A model generated the notes under the pieces. That model was not told where the DNA came from. It made no database searches and saw nothing but the letters and a program-made list of their open reading frames with translations. This document shows positions 7,905 through 14,664 of a stretch of 21,426 nucleotides of DNA, in pieces. Position 1 is the first letter of the stretch; every line of letters begins with the position of its first letter. This stretch comes from JBFELO01 sp041552055 (lineage in GTDB: Bacteria > Acidobacteriota > Thermoanaerobaculia > Thermoanaerobaculales > Sulfomarinibacteraceae), in contig JBFELO010000082.1 of assembly GCA_041552055.1 (NCBI GenBank), positions 1 through 21,426 on the forward strand, given 5' to 3'. The position numbers and the translations under genes are program-made.

Positions 7905-8852
7905 TCACACCTCGTAGATGGTGTCGGAGTCGGTAATGGTGAACTCGCTGAAATCGCGCCCCCCCACCGGTTTGAACCCGTCCCACTCGTAGAAGCCCTT
8001 GCCTGTCTTGACTCCGAGCTCACCCCGTTTGAACATCCTCGCCAGAATCGCCGGCGGGTAGAGCCGCGGGTCCTGGGTCGCCAGGTACATGGCCATCGCG
8101 ACGCGGTACATGGTGTCGGTGCCGATGAAGTCCGACAGCTTGAACACGCCCTGGGGATGACCGAGGCTGCCCTTGAGACCACGGTCGCCGTCCTCGACGG
8201 TGATCTCACCCCGCTCGAGGGCCCGGTAGGCCTCCATCATGAACGGCACCAGGTGCTTGTTGACCCAGAATCCGGACACATCGCTGGCCACGAACGGGTC
8301 CTTGCCGAGGTTTCGCAGCAGCTCGACGGTGAGATCAAGCGTCTCCTGCCCGATGTCCCGGTGGCGCACCACCTCGACCGCGGGCATCTGGTACACCGGG
8401 TTCATCCCGTGGGTGCCGATGAAGCGCTCCGGCCGACCCGACGCCACGGCCATGGTGTGCACGCTGAGGGACGAGGTGTTGGTCCACACCATCCCGTCTT
8501 CGGGCAGATTCGGAGCCAGACGGCTGAGCACCTCGCACTTGAGGCCCAGGTCCTCGATGATGACCTCGAGCAACGCCTGACACGAGCCCAGCTCGGCGGT
8601 GAAATCGCTCTCGCTGTCCACGACTCGGAACCTCGCGGCCGCTTGCTCGGCGAAGCCCTCGTCCTCGGGGTGCCGTTTCTTGGCGATCCAGCCGAGACCC
8701 TTGGCGAGCGCCATGGGCGCCTTCTCGCGCGCCCCGTCCGACAGGTCGAATCCGACGACCTCGATGCCACCCTCCACCAGGTTGGCGGCCCAGTCGACGC
8801 CCATCTTGCCGAGCCCGTCCACCGCGATACGCTTGACGTCAGATAGCTGCAC
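7905..8852 (-). CDS. 3-hydroxyacyl-CoA dehydrogenase (NAD-dependent)
   Basis: This stand-alone 315-aa dehydrogenase oxidises 3-hydroxyacyl-CoA to 3-oxoacyl-CoA. An N-terminal Rossmann fold carries GLGKMG at about 13-18, with Asp36 at the end of strand 2, typical of NAD use. The catalytic His148 lies in THGMNPVYQ and Glu160 in VEVV, matching the His-Glu pair of the family. The C-terminal helical domain contains SGFWVNKHLVPF and TGKGFYEW. I start at GTG 8852 because AAGGAGG lies five bases upstream; an in-frame ATG at 8885 has no comparable site. It is separated by 83 bp from the DUF35 gene and 117 bp from the thiolase, so internal promoters are possible. In a BamA pathway this enzyme would suit 3-hydroxypimeloyl-CoA, but 3-hydroxybutyryl-CoA is equally possible. 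Confidence 0.9.
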   Translation of the reverse strand: MQLSDVKRIAVDGLGKMGVDWAANLVEGGIEVVGFDLSDGAREKAPMALAKGLGWIAKKRHPEDEGFAEQAAARFRVVDSESDFTAELGSCQALLEVIIEDLGLKCEVLSRLAPNLPEDGMVWTNTSSLSVHTMAVASGRPERFIGTHGMNPVYQMPAVEVVRHRDIGQETLDLTVELLRNLGKDPFVASDVSGFWVNKHLVPFMMEAYRALERGEITVEDGDRGLKGSLGHPQGVFKLSDFIGTDTMYRVAMAMYLATQDPRLYPPAILARMFKRGELGVKTGKGFYEWDGFKPVGGRDFSEFTITDSDTIYEV

Positions 8853-8873
8853 TGCCTCCTCCTTTGGCCGCCT

Positions 8874-8891
8874 CGACGTGGCCACACGTCG
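8874..8891. promoter_or_regulatory. perfect short inverted repeat in the gap upstream of the hydroxyacyl-CoA dehydrogenase
   Basis: CGACGTG and CACGTCG form a perfect 7-bp inverted repeat around GCCA, between the DUF35 stop and the dehydrogenase start. There is no T-run, so it is not a clear terminator. It could be an operator or an mRNA processing/attenuation hairpin within the operon. Chance occurrence in GC-rich DNA cannot be excluded. Confidence 0.3.
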
Positions 8892-8935
8892 GGGACGCGA
8901 TACTCAATGATCCGGAATCCACCGGCGGTCGTTGA

Positions 8936-9394
8936 TTAGCCTTCATCGAACGCCGGGGCCTTGCCCCAGGTGGTTCCGGGGCGTTCGATCGTGTAGGTGA
9001 CCCTGATCTCTTCGATCTCCTCGAACAGGCGTGGCACGACCTGGACCTCCATCCCGATCTCCACCTCGTCCTCCGGGATAGTCTCACCGATCCAGCCGAG
9101 CAGTCGGCCGCCGTCCTCGAGATCGACCACGGCCACGGTGTAGGGCACCTCGTCCTCGAATCCCGTCGGGGCGGCGGCGATCCTCGAGTAGGTGTAGATC
9201 GAGCCGCGGCCGCTGCTCTCCCGAAACGTGAATCGCCCGCTCAGGCACTCCGGGCAGTCGGCCCGCGGCGGAAACGTGGCAAAGCCGCAGTCGGAGCACT
9301 CCGAACCCATCAGCCGTCCGCCCTTCAGGTGGACCGCGAAGTCGGACACCTTGGAGTAGGGCACGAAGCTGACCTTGCCGAACCAGCCGAACAT
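8936..9394 (-). CDS. DUF35 Zn-ribbon / OB-fold protein, thiolase partner
   Basis: Proteins of this family bind acyl-CoA and hold together SCP-x-type thiolase complexes, channelling the acyl-CoA to the thiolase. The 152-aa product has an N-terminal rubredoxin-like zinc ribbon with Cys33, Cys36, Cys47 and Cys50 (CSDCG and CPEC) followed by an OB-fold (about 55-130: SIYTYSRIAAAP, YTVAVVDLEDGGRLLGWI). It lies immediately downstream of the SCP-x-type thiolase, the expected arrangement. AGGAGG sits eight bases before ATG 9394. A GTG at 9398-9400 overlapping the thiolase stop is also possible but would be only two bases from that site. Either way the two genes are translationally coupled. The family is secure; the bound acyl-CoA is unknown. 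Confidence 0.88.
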   Translation of the reverse strand: MFGWFGKVSFVPYSKVSDFAVHLKGGRLMGSECSDCGFATFPPRADCPECLSGRFTFRESSGRGSIYTYSRIAAAPTGFEDEVPYTVAVVDLEDGGRLLGWIGETIPEDEVEIGMEVQVVPRLFEEIEEIRVTYTIERPGTTWGKAPAFDEG

Positions 9395-9396
9395 GC

Positions 9397-10551
9397 TCAC
9401 CCCCTCCTGAACACGTGGACGAAGGTGTACTGCCCGATACCCCCGACGTTGTGGGTCAGACCGATGTCCGCGCCCGGGACCTGGCGCTCCTCCGCCTCGC
9501 CGCGCAGCTGGGTGACGATCTCGTACGCCATGGAGACGCCGGTGGCGCCGATCGGATGCCCCTTCGCCTTCAGTCCGCCGTCCACGTTGACCGCCACGTC
9601 GCCGCCGATGTACGACCGCTTGTCCTCGATGAAGCGGCCTCCCTCGCCCTTCGGGCAGAAACCCAGGTCCTCGTACGCCATGATCTCGGCGATGGTGAAG
9701 CAGTCGTGGACGTCGGCCACCTTGACGTCGCCGGCCGAGACCCCGGCCATCTCGTACGCCGTCCGCGCCGCCGCTCGAGCCGACGGCAGCCCCACCAGGT
9801 CCGGTCGCCGCAGCACCGACATGCTGGAGGTCGCGCAGCCGACTCCGTCCAGCCAGACCACGCGGTCACCGAGCTCGCCGGCGCGCTCTTCGGCAGCCAG
9901 GATGAGGCAGGCGGCGCCGTCGGCGTTGGCGCAGCAGTCGTACACGCACAGCGGCGAGGCCACCGGGTCCGATCCCATAGCCTTCTCCATGGTGATCTCT
10001 TTACGGAACAAGGCATTTGGGTTCTTCGCCCCGTAGTGGTGGTTCTTGATCGCCACCTCGAACAGCTGCTCGCGGGTGGTGCCGAACTCGTGCATGTGGC
10101 GGGTGGCGAACATCGCGTAGTACCCCGGAAAGGTCGTACCGAAGACCGACTCCCACTGCACCTCGCCGACCCGCCCCATCAGGGCGAGAATCTCCGGTGT
10201 GGAGAGCTCCGTCATCTTCTGGCAGCCGATCACCGCCACGACCCGGTGGAGCCCCGAGCTGATCGCCATGTAGGCGGTGCGGATCGCGGCGCTCCCCGAG
10301 GCGCACGCGACCTCGGTCAGCCAGGTGGGCGCCGGCGTCAGGCCGAGATACTCCTGCACGACTCCGGCCACCGAGCGCTGCTTGTGGTACTCGGGCACGG
10401 CCCCGATCACCGAGGCGTCGATATCGTCTCGTTCGATGCCGGCGTCCTCGATCGCGAGCCGAAAGGCCTCGAACGCCAGCTCCTGGACCGTGGCATCGCT
10501 GCGACGCCCGAACACCCCGTGTCCTGCACCTATGACTCCGACGCGTGGCAA
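9397..10551 (-). CDS. SCP-x/nonspecific lipid-transfer type thiolase
   Basis: This 384-aa thiolase belongs to the SCP-2/SCP-x type that usually works with a DUF35 protein. Visible catalytic features are Cys83 in EVACASGSAAI, His282 in HDCFTIAE, His332 in GHPIGATG, and His367 in THNVGGIGQ. The fold runs to the expected C-terminus (TFVHVFRRG). The best start is TTG 10551, preceded by GGGAGG at five bases; the N-terminus reads PRVGVIGAG directly after it. A TTG start is uncommon and may keep translation low. The DUF35 gene follows with overlap. Together with the SDR upstream it forms the first half of the beta-oxidation cluster. Thiolytic cleavage of 3-oxoacyl-CoA is the likely role. A condensing role, as in some SCP-x relatives, cannot be excluded. 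Confidence 0.9.
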   Translation of the reverse strand: MPRVGVIGAGHGVFGRRSDATVQELAFEAFRLAIEDAGIERDDIDASVIGAVPEYHKQRSVAGVVQEYLGLTPAPTWLTEVACASGSAAIRTAYMAISSGLHRVVAVIGCQKMTELSTPEILALMGRVGEVQWESVFGTTFPGYYAMFATRHMHEFGTTREQLFEVAIKNHHYGAKNPNALFRKEITMEKAMGSDPVASPLCVYDCCANADGAACLILAAEERAGELGDRVVWLDGVGCATSSMSVLRRPDLVGLPSARAAARTAYEMAGVSAGDVKVADVHDCFTIAEIMAYEDLGFCPKGEGGRFIEDKRSYIGGDVAVNVDGGLKAKGHPIGATGVSMAYEIVTQLRGEAEERQVPGADIGLTHNVGGIGQYTFVHVFRRG

Positions 10552-10620
10552 CCAAACCTCCCTTTGTCACCCCTGTCAACGTGGGGTCGGTTTCCCTGTC
10601 CCCTGTCCCCTATTCCCTTC

Positions 10621-11370
10621 TCAGATGTACTGTCCCCCATCGATCTTGATCACCTCTCCGGTGATGTGACGCGACCGATCCGAGCACAGGAACGCGACCA
10701 GATGTGCCACGTCCTCCGGGGTTGCGAACCTCCCCACCACCGTCTCTGCGAGCGCGGCGTTTTTGAACTCGGGAGGGACCTTCTCCATCATGTCCGTGAG
10801 CACCAACCCGGGGGCCACGGCGTTGACGTTGACGTTGAACTTGCCCAGCTCCTTGGCGAGCGATTTCGTGAGCGCGATCTCGCCCCCCTTCGACGCCGAG
10901 TAGTTGCTCTGAGCGAACTTCCCCCGCATGCCGTTGATCGACGAGATGTTGACGATCTTGCCGTACTTCTGGTCCTTGAAGTGGAGCGCGGCCACCTTGT
11001 TGTAGTTGAAGTATCCCTTGAGGTTGACCGTGATCACCCGGTCCCACTGCTCTTCGGACATCTTCCAGATCACGCCGTCCCAGGTGATGCCGGCATTACA
11101 GACCAGGATGTCGAAACGACCGAACGCCTGCAGCACCTGATCGACCATGCTCTCGGCGTCCGCCAGGCTGGAGACATCCGCCTTGACGCACAACCCGTTG
11201 CGGCCGATTCGCTCGATCTCGGCCACGACATCGGTCGCCGCCGCATCGTGTCGGCGGTAGTTGACGGCGACATCGGCGCCCTCCCGGGCGAGCTCGATAG
11301 CGATGGCGCGGCCAATGCCGAGGCTGCCGCCGGTGATGATGGCTGCCCTGCCCGAGAGTCCCAGTTCCAC
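10621..11370 (-). CDS. short-chain dehydrogenase/reductase, FabG/PhaB-like (3-oxoacyl thioester reductase or 3-hydroxyacyl-CoA dehydrogenase)
   Basis: This 249-aa classical SDR has the cofactor motif TGGSLGIG at 13-20, the structural CNAG at 91-94, and the catalytic Ser144, Tyr157 and Lys161 (NISSING, YSASK). The NYRR after strand 2 resembles FabG enzymes that prefer NADP(H). The C-terminus ends TGEVIKIDGGQYI, typical of FabG and PhaB. I start at GTG 11370, which gives the normal SDR N-terminus with AAAGGCGG eight bases upstream; the reading frame stays open much further upstream, but that part has no family-like sequence and overlaps the divergent gene. It is the first gene of the minus-strand cluster, 69 bp before the thiolase. 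It may interconvert 3-oxo- and 3-hydroxyacyl-CoA with different stereochemistry or cofactor from the HCDH enzymes downstream. Confidence 0.88.
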   Translation of the reverse strand: MELGLSGRAAIITGGSLGIGRAIAIELAREGADVAVNYRRHDAAATDVVAEIERIGRNGLCVKADVSSLADAESMVDQVLQAFGRFDILVCNAGITWDGVIWKMSEEQWDRVITVNLKGYFNYNKVAALHFKDQKYGKIVNISSINGMRGKFAQSNYSASKGGEIALTKSLAKELGKFNVNVNAVAPGLVLTDMMEKVPPEFKNAALAETVVGRFATPEDVAHLVAFLCSDRSRHITGEVIKIDGGQYI

Positions 11371-11423
11371 GACACTGACCGCCTTTCTCAGTGCGCCGGG
11401 TTCATCCGAGAAATGCCTCGAGG

Positions 11424-11432
11424 ATTCTAACA
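11424..11432 (-). promoter_or_regulatory. candidate extended -10 promoter element for the minus-strand beta-oxidation cluster
   Basis: Read on the minus strand, these bases are TGTTAGAAT, a TGn extended -10 followed by TAGAAT (one mismatch to TATAAT). They lie about 53 bp upstream of the SDR start inside the 141-bp divergent gap. No matching -35 is evident, which extended -10 promoters can tolerate. On the plus strand TATGAT (11475-11480) is a weaker candidate for the divergent reductase pair. Confidence 0.3.
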
Positions 11433-11511
11433 GAGCACCGAGCTTCTCCGGTGGCCGTGACCAGCCGGTTCTTCTATGATTCGAGGAGAGCCACAGGCGA
11501 GGACCAACTGC

Positions 11512-12756
11512 ATGGGCGCACGACCAGACGCGATCAAGAAAATCACTGCCACCGGTGCCATGCGCGAGCTCATGGCCGCGCATTTTGCCGAGCTCGACGA
11601 GGCGTCCCACGGCGACACGGAAAAGGTCGCGTGGTGCACCAGCGTCGGTCCGGCGGAGCTTCTGCGGTCGTTCGGCTTCCACGTCTACTTTCCCGAGAAC
11701 CACGGTGCGATGCTCGGAGCATCTCGGATGGCGGCAGACCTGATCCCGGCCGCCAACGCCCTCGGCTACTCGCCCGACATCTGCTCCTATCTGACCAGCG
11801 ATATCGGCTCCTACGTGCGCAAGACCACGCCGCTCACCAGAGCGTTCGACGTGGCAGGTCCGCCCCGGCCCGACATCCTGGTGTACAACACCAACCAGTG
11901 TCGCGACGTGCAGGACTGGTTCTCGTTCTACCAACGGGAGTTCGACGTCCCGCTCATCGGCATCTCCACGCCGTGCTCGGTCGGCGAGGTGACGCGAGGG
12001 ATCATCGATGGGATCGTCGGCCAACTCGAGGCGATGGTACCGGTCCTCGAGGGGGTGTCAGGGGTTGGCTTCGACGTCGATCGGTTGCGCGAGGTCACCG
12101 CGTCTTCGTATCGGTGCAGCACACTCTGGAAGGCCGTGCTCGAGGCGGCAAGGCACCGACCGTCACCGTTCACCTTCTTCGATGGCACGATCCACATGGG
12201 TCCCGCCGTCGTTCTCCGTGGAGACGAGCGAGCCGAGCAATACTACGAGCTCCTGCTGGCCGAGCTCGAGCAACGCATCGACCATGGCGTCGGAGCGGTC
12301 GAGGACGAAGCCCACCGACTGTACTGGGAGGGCATGCCGGTGTGGGGTGCCCTGCGCGATCACGCCGAACAGTTCGCGTCGCTGCGGACGTGCGTCGTGG
12401 CCTCCACCTACTGCAACAGCTGGGTATTCGAGGCGCTCGGGGAGGAAGACCCGTTCACCGGGATGGCGCTCGCGTACACCGAGCTGTTCATCGTTCGCTC
12501 CGAGGAATACAAGGAGCGCTACATCACCTCGATGTGCCGTGATTTCGACATCGATGCGATCGTCTATCACGACGCCAAGACCTGTCCCAACAACTCGAAC
12601 AATCGCTACGGGATGCCGGCTCGTCTCGGCGCTCGGCTCGGGATTCCACACGTGGTCGTCAACGGCGATCTCAACGACCTCAGGCTCTACTCCGAGGAGC
12701 AGACCCGGACCCAGTTTGAAGCGCTCATCGAGCAGCTCGCCGAGCATCGCTCATGA
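11512..12756 (+). CDS. 2-hydroxyacyl-CoA dehydratase / benzoyl-CoA reductase (BcrB/BcrC/HgdB-like) iron-sulfur subunit
   Basis: This 414-aa protein belongs to the D-component family that includes HgdA/HgdB dehydratase subunits, BcrB/BcrC of class I benzoyl-CoA reductase, and double-cubane cluster proteins. These enzymes take a low-potential electron from an ATP-driven activator and pass it to a CoA ester or other substrate. The three family-conserved cysteine positions are visible: Cys42 (WCTSVGPAELL), Cys91 (YSPDICSYLTSDIGS) and Cys130 (YNTNQC). The VYFPENHGAMLGA stretch before Cys91 also resembles BcrB/BcrC-like proteins as I recall them. Further cysteines (Cys155, and TCPNNSNNRYG near the C-terminus) could be structural or cluster ligands. 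ATG 11512 has GAGGA about nine bases upstream; an upstream ATG at 11476 has no such site. The stop overlaps the activator start (ATGA). No second catalytic subunit is present in the window, so a homodimer is likely. Substrate unknown. Confidence 0.85.
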   Translation: MGARPDAIKKITATGAMRELMAAHFAELDEASHGDTEKVAWCTSVGPAELLRSFGFHVYFPENHGAMLGASRMAADLIPAANALGYSPDICSYLTSDIGSYVRKTTPLTRAFDVAGPPRPDILVYNTNQCRDVQDWFSFYQREFDVPLIGISTPCSVGEVTRGIIDGIVGQLEAMVPVLEGVSGVGFDVDRLREVTASSYRCSTLWKAVLEAARHRPSPFTFFDGTIHMGPAVVLRGDERAEQYYELLLAELEQRIDHGVGAVEDEAHRLYWEGMPVWGALRDHAEQFASLRTCVVASTYCNSWVFEALGEEDPFTGMALAYTELFIVRSEEYKERYITSMCRDFDIDAIVYHDAKTCPNNSNNRYGMPARLGARLGIPHVVVNGDLNDLRLYSEEQTRTQFEALIEQLAEHRS

Positions 12757-13553
12757 ACATCGAGCCGAACCACCCCAAGCTCTTCTGCGGTGTCGACGTC
12801 GGCGCCTCCGCCACCAAGCTGGTGCTCGTCGACCAATCGGGCGAGGTCCGGTCACGAACTGTTCGCCCGTCAGGCGTCGACTACGCCCTCACCGCCCGCA
12901 CGTGTCTCGAGAGAGCTCTCGACAAGGCAGGGACGGACGGGGCCTCGATCGAGCGTACCGTCGCGACGGGCTACGGGCGCGACAACGTCGGCTACGCCGA
13001 TGACACCCTGACCGAGATCCACAGCCACGGCCTCGGTTGCTACCACCTCATCTCCCAGGCGATGACCATCGTCGACATCGGCGGCCAAGACAACAAGGTG
13101 ATCCGCATCGGCGACGACGGCCGGCGGCTGGACTTCACTCTCAACCGCAAGTGCGCGGCCGGCACGGGGGCGTTTCTCGAGGAGATCGCGCTCAGGCTCG
13201 GGATCGATCTCGACGAGCTGGAGGGCCTGGCACGGGCCAGCCCCGACGCGGTTCGGCTATCCAGCTTCTGCACCGTGTTCGCCAAGACCGAAATCCTCGC
13301 TCACCTGAGGCGAGGCGTCCCCGTTTCCGAGATCGTCCGGGGCGCGTTCCAGTCGGTTGTGTCGCGAGTCGTCGAGATGTCGCCGCTGGCGGGATGCGTC
13401 GTCATGAGCGGTGGCGTGGTGGCCCACAACCCGGTGATCGCCACCATCCTGTCCGAGCATCTCGGCACACCGGTCGAGGTCGCGCCGCACCCACAGTTCA
13501 CCGCGGCGTTGGGAGCTGCGTTGGCGGCATCGCGATCGTCTTTGAGTCGTTGA
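12753..13553 (+). CDS. ATPase activator of the dehydratase/reductase (HgdC/BcrA/BadF/BzdQ family)
   Basis: This 266-aa ASKHA-fold ATPase is the expected electron-donating partner of the preceding gene. It is a homodimer that shares one [4Fe-4S] cluster and couples ATP hydrolysis to a large drop in redox potential. Both cluster cysteines are visible: Cys134 in NRKCAAGTGAFLEE and Cys173 in SSFCTVFAKTEI. ATP-binding motifs are GVDVGASATKLVLVD (phosphate 1, 13-27), DIGGQDNKVI (phosphate 2, 108-117) and MSGGVVAHNPV (adenosine loop). At 266 aa it has the length of single-type activators such as HgdC, and there is only one such gene, whereas class I benzoyl-CoA reductase uses two different ATPase subunits. 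Start codon overlap with the upstream gene indicates coupled translation. It is probably O2-sensitive, which supports an anaerobic host. Confidence 0.92.
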   Translation: MNIEPNHPKLFCGVDVGASATKLVLVDQSGEVRSRTVRPSGVDYALTARTCLERALDKAGTDGASIERTVATGYGRDNVGYADDTLTEIHSHGLGCYHLISQAMTIVDIGGQDNKVIRIGDDGRRLDFTLNRKCAAGTGAFLEEIALRLGIDLDELEGLARASPDAVRLSSFCTVFAKTEILAHLRRGVPVSEIVRGAFQSVVSRVVEMSPLAGCVVMSGGVVAHNPVIATILSEHLGTPVEVAPHPQFTAALGAALAASRSSLSR

Positions 13554-13580
13554 GATCGGTTGGCCTCACCGGCTTCGGCG

Positions 13581-13762
13581 CGCCCTCTCCCCAACGCGCT
13601 CCCCGCGGTTGCCACCTCAGACGATGTTTTCTACCAACGGGACCACTTCGCCGCATCGTTTTCGACGCAAAATCGTCTGAAGTGGCACGCCCGCACAACG
13701 CCACAACCGGTGTTTCCCCAACCACGCCGAGGTGCGGCTCGGTCAAACGGCCACGATCTTGC
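13581..13762. repeat. third copy of the modular hairpin repeat
   Basis: Left flank 13581-13613 and right flank 13685-13762 match the outer flanks of the array at 4141-4514 (29 of 33, and about 58 of 78 ungapped). The flanks enclose one hairpin instead of two tandem units. TCCCCAAC occurs at about 13588 and 13715. As at the other locus, the copy lies between convergent genes. It accounts for nearly all of the 227-bp gene-free stretch 13554-13780. Confidence 0.72.
13610..13687. repeat. long inverted repeat inside the third hairpin-repeat copy
   Basis: Arms 13610-13625 (TGCCACCTCAGACGAT) and 13672-13687 pair at 15 of 16 positions around a 46-base loop. The stem begins with the same TGCC/GGCA clamp as the two stems near 4170-4415, but its core sequence is unrelated to theirs. 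There is no T-tract. Confidence 0.78.
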
Positions 13763-13780
13763 CGTGTGCCTGCGCGGGGG
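13743..13780 (-). other. gene-tail-like sequence (codes HGKIVAV-stop) downstream of the ACT gene
   Basis: Just after the ACT gene stop, another frame reads ...AQAHGKIVAV then TGA. Its last 20 bases (13743-13762) match the 3' end of the crotonase-fusion gene (4495-4514, coding RKTMAV-stop) at 17 of 20 positions. Both tails directly abut the right flank of the hairpin repeat. Either the tail belongs to the repeat or it is a remnant of a lost gene that once ended here. Confidence 0.4.
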
Positions 13781-14188
13781 TCACCTGCCCCAGTCGACCT
13801 TGAGCGCCCGCTCGAGGTCTGACACGCCGAGCACGCCCAGCGCCGAACCGGAATCGGGGATCGTGGTGGCGTAGATGTACTCGATGTTGATCCCGGCCAA
13901 CGCCAGCTCGCGCGCGATGTGCGCGAAACCGCCGGGATAGTTCGGCATCTCGACAACCAGGCACTCGGACGTCGTGTAGGTGACCTGGGCTTCCGACAGG
14001 ACCTCCTTCGCTGCCTGAGGACGGTCCAGAATCAACCGGATGACGCCGGCCTCCGTGGCCTCGACGCTGGTGATCGCCCGGATGTTGATGTCATGGTCCG
14101 CCAGATGGGCGCACAGGTCCGCGAGGATGCCCGGGCGGTTTTCGAGAAACACCACTATCTGTTCGACCTTCTCACAGGTAATCTCCAT
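13781..14188 (-). CDS. tandem ACT-domain protein
   Basis: ACT domains are small ligand-sensing folds, often binding amino acids. This 135-aa protein consists of two: residues about 10-75 (IVVFLENRPGILADLCAHLA, then INIRAITSVEATEAGVIRLIL) and about 77-130 (VVEMPNYPGGFAHIARELA, then INIEYIYATTI). Both contain the N-P-G type turn that precedes the first helix in ACT domains. No catalytic domain is attached. The ATG at 14188 follows GAGGAG by seven bases and is preferred over an upstream in-frame ATG at 14203. Small tandem-ACT proteins of this sort are often found beside phenylacetate-CoA ligase genes in anaerobes. Here the nearest ligases are about 10 kb away. A regulatory role in amino acid or aromatic metabolism is inferred, not shown. 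Confidence 0.85.
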   Translation of the reverse strand: MEITCEKVEQIVVFLENRPGILADLCAHLADHDINIRAITSVEATEAGVIRLILDRPQAAKEVLSEAQVTYTTSECLVVEMPNYPGGFAHIARELALAGINIEYIYATTIPDSGSALGVLGVSDLERALKVDWGR

Positions 14189-14319
14189 GGCTGCACTCCT
14201 CACGGGCCGCGGTTCCGGTGAGTGTACGCGGCTTTCGATCGCGCGACAAGGCGCCGGAGCACCTGGGCGCGAGCGACTGTGCTACCTTCAGATACCGCTG
14301 CTCCACGAGGTGCGCCATC

Positions 14320-14664
14320 ATGGGTCGGTACTACATACTTCGCGACGGGCGGTTGGCCGAGGAGTCCGACCACTCCGTCTGGCTCGACTGGGTCAAGAAC
14401 TGCTATCCACATGTGTCGCGTCTGGCGCAGACCCAGACTGCTTCCGCAACCGTGAAGACCCGATTCCTCGCGGTCAATCTGACGCTCACCGATGACCAGG
14501 TCCCGCTGCTCTTCGAAACCCGCGTCACGGGGGGGTGGCTGGACGGCCAACGGGAGAAGTTCGCGACGCCCGAAGAGGCGCTCGCCGGCCATCTCTCGTG
14601 GGTCGACCGCGTCCGCTCCGTCGAGGACGAAGACGGCCTGCCGCCACCCGGCGCGGGATGGTAG
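14320..14664 (+). CDS. conserved-looking hypothetical small protein
   Basis: I do not recognise a family. The 114-aa product begins MGRYYILRDGRLAEESDHS and continues with WLDWVKNCYPHV, then a beta-rich middle (TVKTRFLAVNLTLTDDQVPLLFETRV) and an acidic, proline-ended tail. It has no signal peptide, no membrane segment and no cysteine pair suggesting a metal site. ATG 14320 is preceded by GAGGTG about seven bases away. The frame stays open back to 14218, but the upstream part has no coding character and overlaps the divergent ACT promoter area. The Trp-rich composition with an alternating strand pattern looks like a genuine folded protein. It is divergent from the ACT gene. Confidence 0.6.
   Translation: MGRYYILRDGRLAEESDHSVWLDWVKNCYPHVSRLAQTQTASATVKTRFLAVNLTLTDDQVPLLFETRVTGGWLDGQREKFATPEEALAGHLSWVDRVRSVEDEDGLPPPGAGW

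Noticed and set aside
9415..11430. 671-codon plus-strand open frame opposite the thiolase and SDR genes
   Set aside because: It spans two real minus-strand genes plus their gap and shows no domain.
11476..11511. upstream ATG (11476) as the start of the reductase subunit
   Set aside because: No ribosome-binding site precedes it, while ATG 11512 has GAGGA nearby; the extra residues do not look like the family N-terminus.
10621..12024. SDR as a 467-residue protein with a long N-terminal extension
   Set aside because: The SDR fold begins within a few residues of GTG 11370. The extension is antisense to the reductase-subunit gene and has no family-like sequence.
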